A stretch of DNA of 64,000 nucleotides from Streptomyces filipinensis (GCF_014649495.1 NZ_BMTD01000004.1:310001-374000); one strand, 5' to 3'; counted from the first letter of the stretch, positions 34,411 through 44,158 are shown. Numbers and translations: made by a program. Notes: generated from the sequence alone by a model not told the origin.

Positions 34411-35937
34411 ATGACCCCGAACGACCCCACGGCCGCCCCGGCGGCGCCTGTCGCACCTCCCTCCGACCGATCCCGCTGGCTCGCCCTGGCCATCGTCATG
34501 ACCGCCGCCTTCATGGACCTGGTCGACGTGACGATCGTCAACATCGCCATCCCGTCCATCGAGCGGAGCGCGAACGCCTCGGTCAGCCAGATCCAGTGGA
34601 TCACCGCCGGTTACGCCCTGGCCTTCGCCGCCGGTCTGATCACCGGCGGCCGTCTGGGCGACATCCACGGCCGCAAGCGGCTGTTCCTGATCGGTATCGG
34701 CGGCTTCACCCTCGCCTCCGCGCTGTGCGGCTTCGCGGCGAACCCGGAGATGCTGGTGGCCTCCCGCATCCTGCAGGGCGGCATGGCGGCGATGATGGTG
34801 CCGCAGGTCCTCTCGATCGTGCACGCCACCTTCCCGGCGCACGAACGCGGCAAGGTGTTCGGCATGTTCGGCGCGGTCGTCGGTCTGGGCGCGGTCTCCG
34901 GCCCGCTGCTCGGCGCCCTGCTGACCGAGTGGAACCTGTTCGGCCTGGAATGGCGTCCCATCTTCCTCATCAACCTCCCCGTGGGCGTCGTGGCCTGGCT
35001 GCTGGGCCGCCGCTTCATCACCGAGTCGAAGGCCCCCAAGGCGCTGAAGCTGGACCTCGTCGGTGTCGCCCTGGTCTCGCTGGGCCTGCTGATGCTGCTC
35101 TACCCGCTCACGCGCGGCCGGGAGCTGGGCTGGCCGCTGTGGGGGTACGTCTGCATGGCCGGTGCGCTCGTCGTCTTCGCGGCGCTGGTGTCGTACGAGA
35201 AACGGAAGGCGGCCAGGGACGGTTCCCCGCTCATCGAGCTGTCCCTCTTCCGGGTGAAGAGCTTCGCCGCCGGCATCGCCGTGCAGACCGTCTTCGGTGT
35301 CGCGCTCGGCATCTTCTTCCTGGTCTGGACGCTGTACATGCAGATCGGCCTGGGCTGGAGGCCGCTGCGGGCCGGGCTGACCGGCGTACCGTTCTCCCTC
35401 GCGGTGTCCACGGCGGCCGGCCTGTCGGTGCAGCAGCTGGTGCCGAGGTTCGGGCGGAAGGTGCTGCAGGCGGGCGCGCTGGTGATGGGCGCGGGCGTGC
35501 TGCTCTATCTGTGGGAGGCGCACCGCTACGGCCTGTCCATCACCTCCTGGCAGATGGCCCTGCCGCTGGTCGTGATGGGCGTCGGGATGGGGCTGATCGT
35601 CGCCCCGCTGACCGACGCGGTGCTCTCGGAGGTTCCGCGTGAGCACGCCGGTTCCGCGTCCGGCCTGATCAACACGGTGCAGCAGATGGGCAACGCGCTC
35701 GGCCTCGGGCTGGTCTCCGTGGTGTTCTTCGGCGAGATCGGCGAGCGGACGCCCCCGGACCGGGTCGGCCTCGCCTTCGTGCACGCCTTCCAGCACGCGC
35801 TGTGGTGGGTCGCCGGGATCATGGGCGTGATCTTCCTGCTCATGTCCGCCCTGCCGAAGCGGCCGGCGCAGCATGCGGAGGGGGCGGCGGAGGCGGACCT
35901 GCCGGAGGCGGAGAAGGAGCCTGAGCTGGTGCGCTGA
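34411..35937 (+). CDS. DHA2-family (14-TM) MFS exporter
   Basis: 508-aa membrane transporter. TM1 has MTAAFMDLVDVTIVNIAIPSIE. Motif A-like GGRLGDIHGRKR and about 14 hydrophobic segments follow. A -10-like taataa lies about 22 bp before ATG 34411, so the leader is very short. Probably a drug or metabolite exporter controlled by the divergent WYL regulator. A terminator follows at 35947-35994. Confidence 0.9.
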   Translation: MTPNDPTAAPAAPVAPPSDRSRWLALAIVMTAAFMDLVDVTIVNIAIPSIERSANASVSQIQWITAGYALAFAAGLITGGRLGDIHGRKRLFLIGIGGFTLASALCGFAANPEMLVASRILQGGMAAMMVPQVLSIVHATFPAHERGKVFGMFGAVVGLGAVSGPLLGALLTEWNLFGLEWRPIFLINLPVGVVAWLLGRRFITESKAPKALKLDLVGVALVSLGLLMLLYPLTRGRELGWPLWGYVCMAGALVVFAALVSYEKRKAARDGSPLIELSLFRVKSFAAGIAVQTVFGVALGIFFLVWTLYMQIGLGWRPLRAGLTGVPFSLAVSTAAGLSVQQLVPRFGRKVLQAGALVMGAGVLLYLWEAHRYGLSITSWQMALPLVVMGVGMGLIVAPLTDAVLSEVPREHAGSASGLINTVQQMGNALGLGLVSVVFFGEIGERTPPDRVGLAFVHAFQHALWWVAGIMGVIFLLMSALPKRPAQHAEGAAEADLPEAEKEPELVR

Positions 35938-35946
35938 CCCGGCGCG

Positions 35947-35994
35947 ACGGCAGCAGGGCCCGGCACCGACCAGGTGCCCGGGCCCTGCTGCCGT
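35947..35994 (+). terminator. Terminator after the DHA2 exporter
   Basis: A long stem of about 21 bp with a one-base bulge (35947-35967 with 35973-35994). Very GC-rich and directly after the exporter stop. Confidence 0.75.
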
Positions 35995-36169
35995 CCATGT
36001 GTCCGTTCATGCCCGATTGGAATCCGAACCTGTTTACTTTCCGGAAGGCCGGGCGTACGCTCGCAGGGAAACCACACGTTCGGGCATCCGTCGGAAATGA
36101 ACGGACATCGGGTCTCGGGCGGTGGGCATCGCACAGCGGGCATCGGACATCGAGGCGGAGGCCAGCGAC

Positions 36170-36931
36170 ATGTACGCACCGGAACGGCAGCAGGAGATCC
36201 TCCGGCTCGCACGTGACGGCGGCCGGGTGGACGTGCTGTCGCTCGCCGAGGAGTTCCAGGTCACCGCGGAAACGATCCGCCGCGATCTGAAGGCCCTCGA
36301 CCGCGCCGGCCTCGTCCGCCGGGTGCACGGCGGAGCCATCCCGGTCGGCCGCCTCGACTTCGAACCCGACCTCAGCGAGCGCGAGTCCACCGCCGCCGAC
36401 GAGAAGGACCGCATCGCCAAGGCCGCCCTCGCCGAACTGCCGGCCGAGGGCACGATGATCCTCGACGCCGGTACGACGGTCGCCCGCCTCGCCGCCGCGA
36501 TCCCGCTGGAGGCCTCCCTGACCGTCGTCACACACAGCCTCCCCATCGCCGCCCGCCTCGCCGACCACCCGGGCATCCAGCTCCACCTGGTCGGCGGCCG
36601 CGTACGGCACCGCACGCGCGCCGCGGTGGACGCCTGGGCGCTGCGTGCCTACGGCGAGATCCGCGCCGACGTACTGTTCGTGGCCGCGAACGGCTTCTCC
36701 GCCGAGCACGGTCTGACCACCCCGGACCTCGCCGAGGCCGCGGTCAAGCGAGCCGCGGTCGCCGCCGCCCGCCGCGTGGTGCTGCTGGCCGACTCCGCCA
36801 AGCACGGCCAGGAGCACTTCGCCCGCTTCGGCGACCTGAGCGACGTGGACCTGCTGATCACCGACAGCGGGCTGAGCCCCGAAGACGCGGCCGTCATCGA
36901 GCGCGGCGGCACGGAAGTGGTACGCGCATGA
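36170..36931 (+). CDS. DeoR-family repressor of the fructose operon
   Basis: 253-aa regulator, ATG 36170, with GGAG about 9 nt upstream. It has an N-terminal winged HTH (residues 4-55, LAEEFQVTAETIRRDLKALDRAGLVRRVHGGA) and a sugar-phosphate-binding C-domain with DAGTT near residue 103. It overlaps the 1-phosphofructokinase start by 4 nt. Expected to respond to fructose 1-phosphate. The 160 bp upstream has repeated gggcatc and catcgg words (36082-36145) that may be its sites. Confidence 0.87.
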   Translation: MYAPERQQEILRLARDGGRVDVLSLAEEFQVTAETIRRDLKALDRAGLVRRVHGGAIPVGRLDFEPDLSERESTAADEKDRIAKAALAELPAEGTMILDAGTTVARLAAAIPLEASLTVVTHSLPIAARLADHPGIQLHLVGGRVRHRTRAAVDAWALRAYGEIRADVLFVAANGFSAEHGLTTPDLAEAAVKRAAVAAARRVVLLADSAKHGQEHFARFGDLSDVDLLITDSGLSPEDAAVIERGGTEVVRA

Positions 36932-37875
36932 TCCTCACCGTCACCCCCAACCCCTCCCTCGACCGCACCTACGAGGTCCAGCGCCTGAAGCGCGGCGAAG
37001 TCATCCGCGCCGAGACCGAGCGCATGGACCCGGGCGGCAAGGGCGTGAACGTCTCGCGCGCCGTCACGGCCGCCGGACGGCGCACGGTCGCCGTCCTGCC
37101 CCTGGGGGGTGCGCCGGGCGCGCTCGTCGCCGACCTGCTCGACGCGCAGGGCATCGAGGTCGCGCCCGTCCCGATCACCGGAGCCACCCGTTCCAACATC
37201 GCGCTCGCCGAGGCGGACGGGGTGCTGACGAAGATCAACGCGCCCGGCCCCGAACTCTCCCGGGCCGAACAGGAACTCCTCCTGGACACCGTCCGCGAGC
37301 AGTCGCGGGACGCCGACTGGATCGCGTGCTGCGGCAGCCTGCCCCTGGGGCTTGCGCCCTCCTGGTACGCCGATGTCGTCACGCGGGCGCACGCCGGGGG
37401 AGCGCGCATCGCGCTGGACACCTCGGGGCGGCCGCTGCTGGAAGCGCTGCGCGCGCGGCCGGACGTGGTGAAGCCCAACGCCGAGGAGCTCGCGCAAGCC
37501 GTCGGACGCCCCCTGGCGACCGTGGGTGACGCGCTGAAGGCCGCCGAGGAGGTGCGGGGCATGGGCGCACGCGCCGTGCTCGCGAGCCTGGGCGCCGACG
37601 GGCAGCTCCTCGTGGAGAAAGCCGGCGCCTGGTTCGCCACCGCGCGCGTGGACACCGTCCGCAGCAACGTCGGCGCCGGTGACTCCTCCCTCGCCGGCTT
37701 CCTGATCGCCGGCGGCACCGGGCCCGGCGCCCTCGCCTCCGCCGTCGCCCACGGCGCCGCCGCCGTCCAGCTCCCCGGCAGCGTCATGCCGACCCCCGCC
37801 GACCTGGACCCGGCGGCGGTGACCGTCACGGCCGAGATCCCGCTCGACCGCGAACTGACGGAGCCGGCGTCATGA
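36928..37875 (+). CDS. fruK: 1-phosphofructokinase
   Basis: 315-aa PfkB-family kinase converting fructose 1-phosphate to fructose 1,6-bisphosphate. Seen: the N-terminal GGKGVNVSRA signature and the C-terminal NVGAGDSSLAGF catalytic signature (Asp as base). ATG 36928 overlaps the DeoR stop, and its own stop overlaps the start of a 56-aa frame leading to fruA. Full length. Confidence 0.93.
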   Translation: MILTVTPNPSLDRTYEVQRLKRGEVIRAETERMDPGGKGVNVSRAVTAAGRRTVAVLPLGGAPGALVADLLDAQGIEVAPVPITGATRSNIALAEADGVLTKINAPGPELSRAEQELLLDTVREQSRDADWIACCGSLPLGLAPSWYADVVTRAHAGGARIALDTSGRPLLEALRARPDVVKPNAEELAQAVGRPLATVGDALKAAEEVRGMGARAVLASLGADGQLLVEKAGAWFATARVDTVRSNVGAGDSSLAGFLIAGGTGPGALASAVAHGAAAVQLPGSVMPTPADLDPAAVTVTAEIPLDRELTEPAS

Positions 37876-38042
37876 ACGCCCCGGTCCGCCGCCGTACGGC
37901 CGCTGCGGCCCGGCTCTGGCGGGACTCCCCGTCACCCACCACGGCCACCGTCCCCACCGCCTCCCCCCACAGCAGCACCCTCGTCCCCCACCCCGCCCAC
38001 CCCTCCCCCCGGGCGATACGCGTGCAGAGGAGCCCGCGATGA
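37872..38042 (+). CDS. Small frame bridging fruK and fruA (56 aa, uncertain)
   Basis: The frame begins at an ATG overlapping the fruK stop (ATGA at 37872) and ends at a TGA overlapping the fruA ATG (ATGA at 38039). The product is Pro/Ser/Arg/Ala-rich with no recognisable domain. The double overlap would couple translation through the 163-bp gap. Low complexity and lack of a domain mean it may only be a translational bridge, or chance in GC-rich DNA. Confidence 0.35.
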   Translation: MNAPVRRRTAAAARLWRDSPSPTTATVPTASPHSSTLVPHPAHPSPRAIRVQRSPR

Positions 38043-40279
38043 GCGACATGATCACCGCGGACCTGGTCGACCTCGACCTGTCCGCCGACACCAAGGAAGC
38101 GGCGGCGCGCGCCCTCGCCGAGCGCATGGTCGCCCAGGGCCGGGTGACCGACCTGGAGGGCTTCCTCGCCGACGTGGCCGCCCGCGAGGCGCAGATGCCG
38201 ACCGGCCTCGACGGCGGCATCGGCATCCCGCACTGCCGCAGCGCCCACGTCACCGAACCCACCCTCGCCTTCGGCCGCAGCGCCGCCGGCATCGACTTCG
38301 GCGCCGCGGACGGCCCGGCCGATCTGATCTTCCTGATCGCGGCCCCGGCCGGCGCCGACGACGCCCACCTCACGATCCTCTCCTCCCTGGCCCGGCAGCT
38401 GATGAACTCCGAGTTCACCTCGGCGCTGCGCGCGGTGACCGACACGGGGACGGCGGCGGCGCTGATCCGCGGGGACGAGGCCCCGAGTGCGGTGCGGGCC
38501 CCGGAGTCCATCGAGGAGAACGCGGGCGCGGGCGCGTCCGACGAGGCGGGCGCCACCGGTGCGCACGCGGCCCAGGGCTCTGCTCAAGGCTCTGTTCAGG
38601 GCGCCGCTCAGGGCGCCGCGGGCGCTGTGGGTGCCTCCGAAGACACCGCTGCGGCGCCGGCGGCGGCCTCCGCCGGCGCCGCGGCGGCCACCATCCCGCA
38701 GGCGCCAGGGGCGACCGCCCCGGCGCAGGCGACCCCCGCGGGCGCCGGCTCCACCCCGGACTCCGGCGAGCGCCCCTTCCGTATCGTCGCCGTCACCTCC
38801 TGTCCGACCGGTATCGCGCACACCTACATGGCGGCCGAGTCCCTGGAGAACGCGGGCCGCGCGGCGGGCGCCGAGGTCGTCGTCGAGACGCAGGGCTCGG
38901 CCGGTTTCACCCGGCTGGAAGCGGAGGTGATCGCGGCGGCGGACGGCGTGATCTTCGCGCACGACGTCCCCGTACGCGACAAGGACCGCTTCGCCGGCAA
39001 GCCGACCGTCGACGTCGGCGTGAAGGCGGGCATCAACCGCGCCGCCGAACTCATCACGGAGGTGCGGGAGAAGGCGGAGCGCGGCGAGACGAGCGCGCCG
39101 GCGCCCGCGTCGGGCGGCACGCCGGTCGAGCGCGCGGGCGACACCACCGAGGGGTACGGCACCAAGCTGCGCACCTGGCTGATGAGCGGTGTGAGCTACA
39201 TGGTCCCGTTCGTCGCCGCGGGCGGCCTGCTCATCGCCCTGGGCTTCGCGATCGGCGGCTACAAGATCAACAAGGCGCCGTCGGTGATGAACCACTTCGC
39301 GTGGACCCAGGCCGACAGCTGGGGCGCCCTGCTGTTCCAGATCGGCGCCGTGGCCTTCGGCTTCCTGGTCCCGGTGCTGGCCGGCTACATCGCCTACGGC
39401 ATGGCCGACCGGCCCGGACTGGTCCCCGGCTTCGTGGGCGGCGCGATCTCGCTGACCATCAACGCGGGCTTCCTCGGCGGCCTGGCCGCCGGTCTGATCG
39501 CCGGTGGCGTGGTGCTGGCGATCCAGCGGATCGACATCCCGGCGGCCCTGCGCGGCATCATGCCGGTGGTGGTGATCCCGCTGATCTCCTCGGCGATCGT
39601 CGGATTCCTGATGTTCGTCGTGATCGGCAAGCCCATCGCCACCGCCCAGAAGGGCCTCACCGACTGGCTGAACGGCCTCACCGGCACCAACGCGGTGCTG
39701 CTCGGCGCCCTGCTCGGCCTGATGATGTGCTTCGACCTGGGCGGCCCGGTCAACAAGGTCGCCTACACCTTCGCCACCGCCGGCATCGCGGTCTCCGACC
39801 CCAGCGACTCCGCGATGAAGATCATGGCCGCGGTGATGGCGGCCGGCATGGTCCCGCCGCTGGCGATGGCCCTGGCCACCGCCGTGCGCGGCAGGCTGTT
39901 CACCCGGACCGAGCGCGAGAACGGCAAGGCCGCCTGGGTCCTGGGCCTCTCCTTCATCTCCGAGGGCGCGATCCCGTTCGCCGCGGCGGACCCGCTGCGG
40001 GTCATCCCGTCCGCCATGGTGGGCGGCGCGCTCACCGGCGCCCTGTCGATGGCCTTCGGCGCCACCCTGCGCGCCCCGCACGGGGGCATCTTCGTGGTCC
40101 CGCTGATCGGCAACCCGCTGCTGTACCTCGTCGCCGTCGCGGCCGGCGTCTGCGCCACCACGGCCCTGGTCGTCCTCCTCAAGGGCCTGCGCAAGCAGAC
40201 CCCGCAGACCACGGCCGCCGACCCCGGGGCGAACTCCGCCAACGCGCCGAAGGAGACCGGGCAGCCCGTGGCGGCCTGA
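38039..40279 (+). CDS. fruA: PTS fructose transporter, IIABC fusion
   Basis: 746-aa membrane permease that imports and phosphorylates fructose to fructose 1-phosphate. EIIA has phospho-acceptor His65 in GIPHCRS. An Ala/Gly/Gln-rich linker (about 160-240) follows, then EIIB with the active Cys255 in TSCPTGIAHTYMAAE, and EIIC from about residue 375 with roughly ten hydrophobic segments. AGAGGAG lies 6 nt before ATG 38039. It acts with HPr and FruK as the usual DeoR-controlled operon. Confidence 0.95.
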   Translation: MSDMITADLVDLDLSADTKEAAARALAERMVAQGRVTDLEGFLADVAAREAQMPTGLDGGIGIPHCRSAHVTEPTLAFGRSAAGIDFGAADGPADLIFLIAAPAGADDAHLTILSSLARQLMNSEFTSALRAVTDTGTAAALIRGDEAPSAVRAPESIEENAGAGASDEAGATGAHAAQGSAQGSVQGAAQGAAGAVGASEDTAAAPAAASAGAAAATIPQAPGATAPAQATPAGAGSTPDSGERPFRIVAVTSCPTGIAHTYMAAESLENAGRAAGAEVVVETQGSAGFTRLEAEVIAAADGVIFAHDVPVRDKDRFAGKPTVDVGVKAGINRAAELITEVREKAERGETSAPAPASGGTPVERAGDTTEGYGTKLRTWLMSGVSYMVPFVAAGGLLIALGFAIGGYKINKAPSVMNHFAWTQADSWGALLFQIGAVAFGFLVPVLAGYIAYGMADRPGLVPGFVGGAISLTINAGFLGGLAAGLIAGGVVLAIQRIDIPAALRGIMPVVVIPLISSAIVGFLMFVVIGKPIATAQKGLTDWLNGLTGTNAVLLGALLGLMMCFDLGGPVNKVAYTFATAGIAVSDPSDSAMKIMAAVMAAGMVPPLAMALATAVRGRLFTRTERENGKAAWVLGLSFISEGAIPFAAADPLRVIPSAMVGGALTGALSMAFGATLRAPHGGIFVVPLIGNPLLYLVAVAAGVCATTALVVLLKGLRKQTPQTTAADPGANSANAPKETGQPVAA

Positions 40280-40402
40280 CCACCGCGGCCCTTCACGCCG
40301 CCACGCCTTGTCCCTTTAGTTCGCTGTGAGTTGTTCACGGCACCTGCGAGATACGTCACGGTCCGGGGCCAAAGTCCCGGACTGTGGTGTGTACTGGGAC
40401 GC

Positions 40403-40654
40403 ATGCCTGAGCACGTCTCGACTCTCCAGCTGGCCGGCGCGGCCGTTCTCACCCTGGCCGGTGTGGTCTGGGCGGTCGGCGTCATGCGCCTGCTGCGCCG
40501 CTTTCGCGCGGAGGCCGTCCGAGAGCTCCCGGCTGTCCGCCTCCCGCTCCTGCCGTCCCAGCCGAAGTCCGGACCCCCGCGGGAGTCGGTGGAGCTGTCC
40601 CCGGCGGAACGGGACGCCTTCGCCGGGTTGGTACGGCGACTCGGCGATCGCTGA
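40403..40654 (+). CDS. Small single-pass membrane protein
   Basis: 83-aa protein, ATG 40403. One hydrophobic segment (about residues 7-30) is followed by a basic stretch and a short tail ending in SPAERDAFAGLVRRLGDR. No ribosome site is obvious. It lies alone between the fructose operon and the convergent duplicated-domain gene. Function unknown. A longer frame from 40331 exists but is less likely. Confidence 0.6.
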   Translation: MPEHVSTLQLAGAAVLTLAGVVWAVGVMRLLRRFRAEAVRELPAVRLPLLPSQPKSGPPRESVELSPAERDAFAGLVRRLGDR

Positions 40655-40684
40655 CCGACGCGGAGCCCGCCTCCCCCGTCCGCG

Positions 40685-41431
40685 CTAGCCCTGCCGCGCC
40701 GCGCGCCGCTCCATGGCTTCCCGGGCCGCGTCCTCCGACATGTACACCTCGCACATGTGGCGGCCGTCGGGTGTCGCCGTGTGCTCGACCTCCCACAGGG
40801 AGATCTCACCGCCGTCCGGCAGCAGGAACGCGTGCTCGTACAGCGCGTAGCTCAGTCCCGCGCGTCCGGCGCGCCCCGGGCGCCCGAACGCCTGGGTGAT
40901 GTGGTGCGCGGTCGCCGTCGCCAGCAGCGCCGCGGTCTCCGTACCGGGCCGGTCCGGGTTCTCCGCGCGGCGCAGCAGGCGGCGCGCGTGGTCGGCCGAG
41001 TCGTCGGAGGCGAACACCTGCCGGGGCTCGGGGATCGCCCACAGCCGCGTCAGCGCGGGCAGCTCGAACTCCGGTGTCTCCGGCGGCAGCCCGAGCCGCG
41101 CGGTGGCCGCCTGCAGCTCCTCCTCGTCGACGTACACCTCGTGCTCCGGCGGGCCGCCCGGCGTGGGGTTGTGCACGAGCTCCCACAGTGTGACCGCGGA
41201 GCCGTCGGCGAGCAGCCAGGTGTGCCGGTACGTCTCCCGGTGCCGCCCCGCGCTGTGGTACGCGGAGTGCAGCGAACTGTCGTGCGCCAGCGCGCAGTCG
41301 AGCTGCCATATCACCTCGTCGGGCAGCTCGAAGGAGTTCAGGGTCCGGCCGAGGAGCCGCGCGAGATGCTCCTCCGGAGACTCGGGCGACTCGGCTGGTT
41401 CGTACGCTGCCGTCTCGTACGGAACGCTCAA
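40685..41431 (-). CDS. Conserved Streptomyces protein with internal duplication (DUF6227-like)
   Basis: 248-aa cytoplasmic protein, ATG 41431. Two similar blocks are visible: YRHTWLLADGSAVTLWELVHN (about 68-88) and YEHAFLLPDGGEISLWEVEHT (about 202-222), each followed by an acidic or glutamate-rich ExYV/ExYM segment. This looks like a twofold repeated alpha-beta unit. I recall such proteins as DUF6227, with no known function. No catalytic motif is evident. Confidence 0.7.
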   Translation of the reverse strand: MSVPYETAAYEPAESPESPEEHLARLLGRTLNSFELPDEVIWQLDCALAHDSSLHSAYHSAGRHRETYRHTWLLADGSAVTLWELVHNPTPGGPPEHEVYVDEEELQAATARLGLPPETPEFELPALTRLWAIPEPRQVFASDDSADHARRLLRRAENPDRPGTETAALLATATAHHITQAFGRPGRAGRAGLSYALYEHAFLLPDGGEISLWEVEHTATPDGRHMCEVYMSEDAAREAMERRAARQG

Positions 41432-41588
41432 GGTTTCTCCCGGCGTTGCTGCATGTCACCTTGTGGGTGCATACCGTAGCCCCTCGGTCGGACATCATGT
41501 CCGGGAACCGAGAAAACGTACGCCGGGAAAACGCGCGGGCCGCGCGAGGAGTTCCCGCGCGGCCTCACGTGTCGTCACAAGCCGCCGC

Positions 41589-42806
41589 TCAGCCGGCGCT
41601 TCCCGCGGTCCAGGCGCTCCACGACATGTTCCAGCCGTTGAGCCCGTTGTCCGGGGCGACGGTCGTGTCCGGGGAGTTCTTCACGATCACGACATCCCCG
41701 ACGAGTGAGTTGTCGAAGAACCACTTGGCCGACGTGGCGCCCTGCGCGCCCTGCACGTCCGCGAGGCCGACACAGCCGTGGCTGGTGCCCTCCCGGCCGA
41801 AGGGCGGGTTGCCCTTGTCGTACCAGTAGTTGCCGTGGATGAACGTCCCCGACGACGTCAGCCGCATCGCGTGCGGCACGTCCGGGATGTCGTACTCGCC
41901 GCCGAAGCCGACCGTCGAGCCGTTCATGCGCGTCTGCACGAACTTCTCGGAGATCACCATCTGCCCGTTGTACGTGGTGTGCTGCGCGCTGCCCGCGGAG
42001 ATCGGCACCGTCTTGATCGTCTTGCCGTCCCGCACCACCGTCATGGTCTGCGTGTTGACGTCGACCGTGGAGACCTGCGACCGCCCGACGGTGAAGGAGA
42101 CGGTCTTCTTCTGCACCCCGTAGACGCCCCGCGCACCCTCGACCCCGTCCAGGTCGATGTTCAGCGTGACCTTGGAGCCGGCCTTCCAGTACTCCTGCGG
42201 CCGGAAGTCCAGCCGCCGGTCCCCGAACCAGTGCCCGACCACCTGCTGGCCGCTGCTGGAGCCGACCGTGATGTGCGACTGCACGGCCTTCTTGTCGGTG
42301 ATCGACTTGTCGAAGGTGAACGACACCGGCATGCCCGCACCCACCGTGCTGCCGTTGTCCGGCGTGTAGGTGCCGATGAAGCTGCTCGACGACGTGACCG
42401 TGGTGAAGATGGAGTTCGCCGCCGCGGTACGCCCGTCGGCGTCCTTCGCCGTCGCGCCCAGCTGGTACTTCGTGCCGCGCTCCAGCTGCTGCTTCGGCTT
42501 CCAGCTGCTCCCGTCCGCCGATATCGCGCCGGCCACGGTCTGCCCCGTCCCGGCCACGGTCATCTTCACGTCGGTCAGCCTGCCGCCGCTGACCTTCACC
42601 CCGGTCGCGTTGATGGACGCGCCGGTCGAACCGTCCTTGGCCGAGATGGCGATCTTCGCCGTGGACGTCTTGGGGGAGTCCTTGCCGCCCTTGCCGTCGC
42701 TGGTCGCGTTGGCGCTGCCTCCGCAAGCGGTCAGGGTGAGGGCGCCGACCATCATGGCGGCACAGGCCCCCAGTGCGCGCCGCGCGGCAATGTCCGGCGT
42801 TGTCAC
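41589..42806 (-). CDS. L,D-transpeptidase lipoprotein with Ig-like domains
   Basis: 405-aa exported enzyme forming 3-3 crosslinks in peptidoglycan. GTG 42806 follows GGAG. The N-terminal signal ends in a lipobox LTAC (about residue 27), then a Ser/Gly linker, two beta-rich Ig-like domains (about 55-255), and a YkuD domain with the SH343GC345VGL active site and an upstream His. Similar to mycobacterial LdtMt-type enzymes. Confidence 0.92.
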   Translation of the reverse strand: MTTPDIAARRALGACAAMMVGALTLTACGGSANATSDGKGGKDSPKTSTAKIAISAKDGSTGASINATGVKVSGGRLTDVKMTVAGTGQTVAGAISADGSSWKPKQQLERGTKYQLGATAKDADGRTAAANSIFTTVTSSSSFIGTYTPDNGSTVGAGMPVSFTFDKSITDKKAVQSHITVGSSSGQQVVGHWFGDRRLDFRPQEYWKAGSKVTLNIDLDGVEGARGVYGVQKKTVSFTVGRSQVSTVDVNTQTMTVVRDGKTIKTVPISAGSAQHTTYNGQMVISEKFVQTRMNGSTVGFGGEYDIPDVPHAMRLTSSGTFIHGNYWYDKGNPPFGREGTSHGCVGLADVQGAQGATSAKWFFDNSLVGDVVIVKNSPDTTVAPDNGLNGWNMSWSAWTAGSAG

Positions 42807-43078
42807 GAGCTGCTCCAGGTTCGTGTGATGTGCGTGATCCGTTCCAGTGCGTGGAGAAAGAGTGCACCGGCGTCGGGGAAGGTTCCCTCCGATCCCCATG
42901 ACCGCCATGACGTGACAGAACCGCGACAATTCGAGCCCCGCGGACGGCTTGCTCCCCCGGCCCGGGGCACGTCCCCGGTCCCCAACCCGACGCTGGGGCA
43001 GGGCTGTTGGACGGCACGCGGGCTCACTGCGCGCGGTGAGAGCGCGATACCGCGTCCCTCACCGCCACCGTCGGACCC

Positions 43079-44113
43079 TCACCACCCCTGGCGCGCCCCG
43101 TACAACTCCCCGTACGACGGCCAGGCCCCGCCCGGCCCGTCGACCGACCCGGCGGCGCGCACGCCCCGCACGATCGCGCGCGTCACGGCGTCCGCGCCGG
43201 CGGCGAGGACGTCGTTGAGCGCCAACGGGTGCTCGGCGAGCGCATGTGCGCCCGTCGCCAGCGCGAAGACCGTGTCCCCGTCGTTCATGAGGTGCACCGG
43301 CCGCACCGAGCGCGCGATCCCGTCGTGCGCCGTCCCCGCCAGCTTCTGCGCCTGTGCCCTGGAGAGGGCCGCGTCGGTCGCGACCACGGCCAGCGTCGTG
43401 TTCAGCGGGGGCGGCGCGGTCTTCGCGGCGGTCTGGGCGAGGCGCCGGCACGCCTCCTCGTGCACGCGCTCGTCGGGGTACGTCACCCGCCCCTGGCACA
43501 ACTCGCCGTACAGCGCTCCGGTCCCGGGCTCGATCACCGACCCCGCGGCGTTCACGACCACCAGCGCGGCCACGGTGATCCCCGAGTCGAGCACCGTGCT
43601 CGCCGTGCCCACCCCGCCCTTGATCCACCCCGCCACGGCGCCCGTACCGGCCCCGACGCACCCCTCCGCCACCCCGGCGCCCGGCGCGCTCGCCGCGGCG
43701 GCCTCCACCGCCGCACGTCCCGTGGCCGCGTCCGGCCGCGCGCCGAAGCTCCCGCCGCGCCCCAGGTCGAAGACGCATGCGGCGGGCACGACCGGCACGA
43801 CGTGCGCCGGGTCCGTCCCCACCCGCACCCCGCGCCGCTGCTCCTCCAGCCAGGCCATCACGCCGGACGCCGCTTCGAGCCCGTACGCGCTGCCGCCGGT
43901 CAGCACGACCGCGTCGATCCGCTGCACCACGTTGCGCGGATCGAGCGCGTCGGTCTCCCGGGTGCCGGGGCCGCCGCCGCGCACGTCCACGGCGCCGACC
44001 GCGCCGCCCTCCGGAGCGAGGACCACCGTGGTACCGGTGAGCCAGCCGTCCCCGCGGCGCGTGGCGTGCCCCACCCGCACACCGGCGATGTCCGTGATCG
44101 CGTCAACTGTCAT
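43079..44113 (-). CDS. P1 (S58-type) N-terminal-nucleophile peptidase
   Basis: 344-aa self-processing aminopeptidase of the DmpA/P1 family. It has an N-terminal DIAGVRVGH signature, DAVVLTGGSAYGLEAASGVM, and the self-cleavage segment PLN238-T239-T240LAVVATDA. Thr239 is the likely new N-terminus and nucleophile after autoproteolysis. ATG 44113. Substrates may be D- or beta-peptides. Convergent with nothing; it lies just upstream of ltrA on the same strand. Confidence 0.85.
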   Translation of the reverse strand: MTVDAITDIAGVRVGHATRRGDGWLTGTTVVLAPEGGAVGAVDVRGGGPGTRETDALDPRNVVQRIDAVVLTGGSAYGLEAASGVMAWLEEQRRGVRVGTDPAHVVPVVPAACVFDLGRGGSFGARPDAATGRAAVEAAAASAPGAGVAEGCVGAGTGAVAGWIKGGVGTASTVLDSGITVAALVVVNAAGSVIEPGTGALYGELCQGRVTYPDERVHEEACRRLAQTAAKTAPPPLNTTLAVVATDAALSRAQAQKLAGTAHDGIARSVRPVHLMNDGDTVFALATGAHALAEHPLALNDVLAAGADAVTRAIVRGVRAAGSVDGPGGAWPSYGELYGARQGW

Positions 44114-44158
44114 GGAGGCCAGTCTGGTCCTTCCGGGCGCCCGGAAGGAGAGGAGCGG

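Noticed and set aside
34387..35874. 495-aa minus-strand frame under the DHA2 exporter
   Set aside because: Gln/His/Arg-rich with no domain; it is the shadow of the plus-strand exporter, which has clear transmembrane pattern and motifs.
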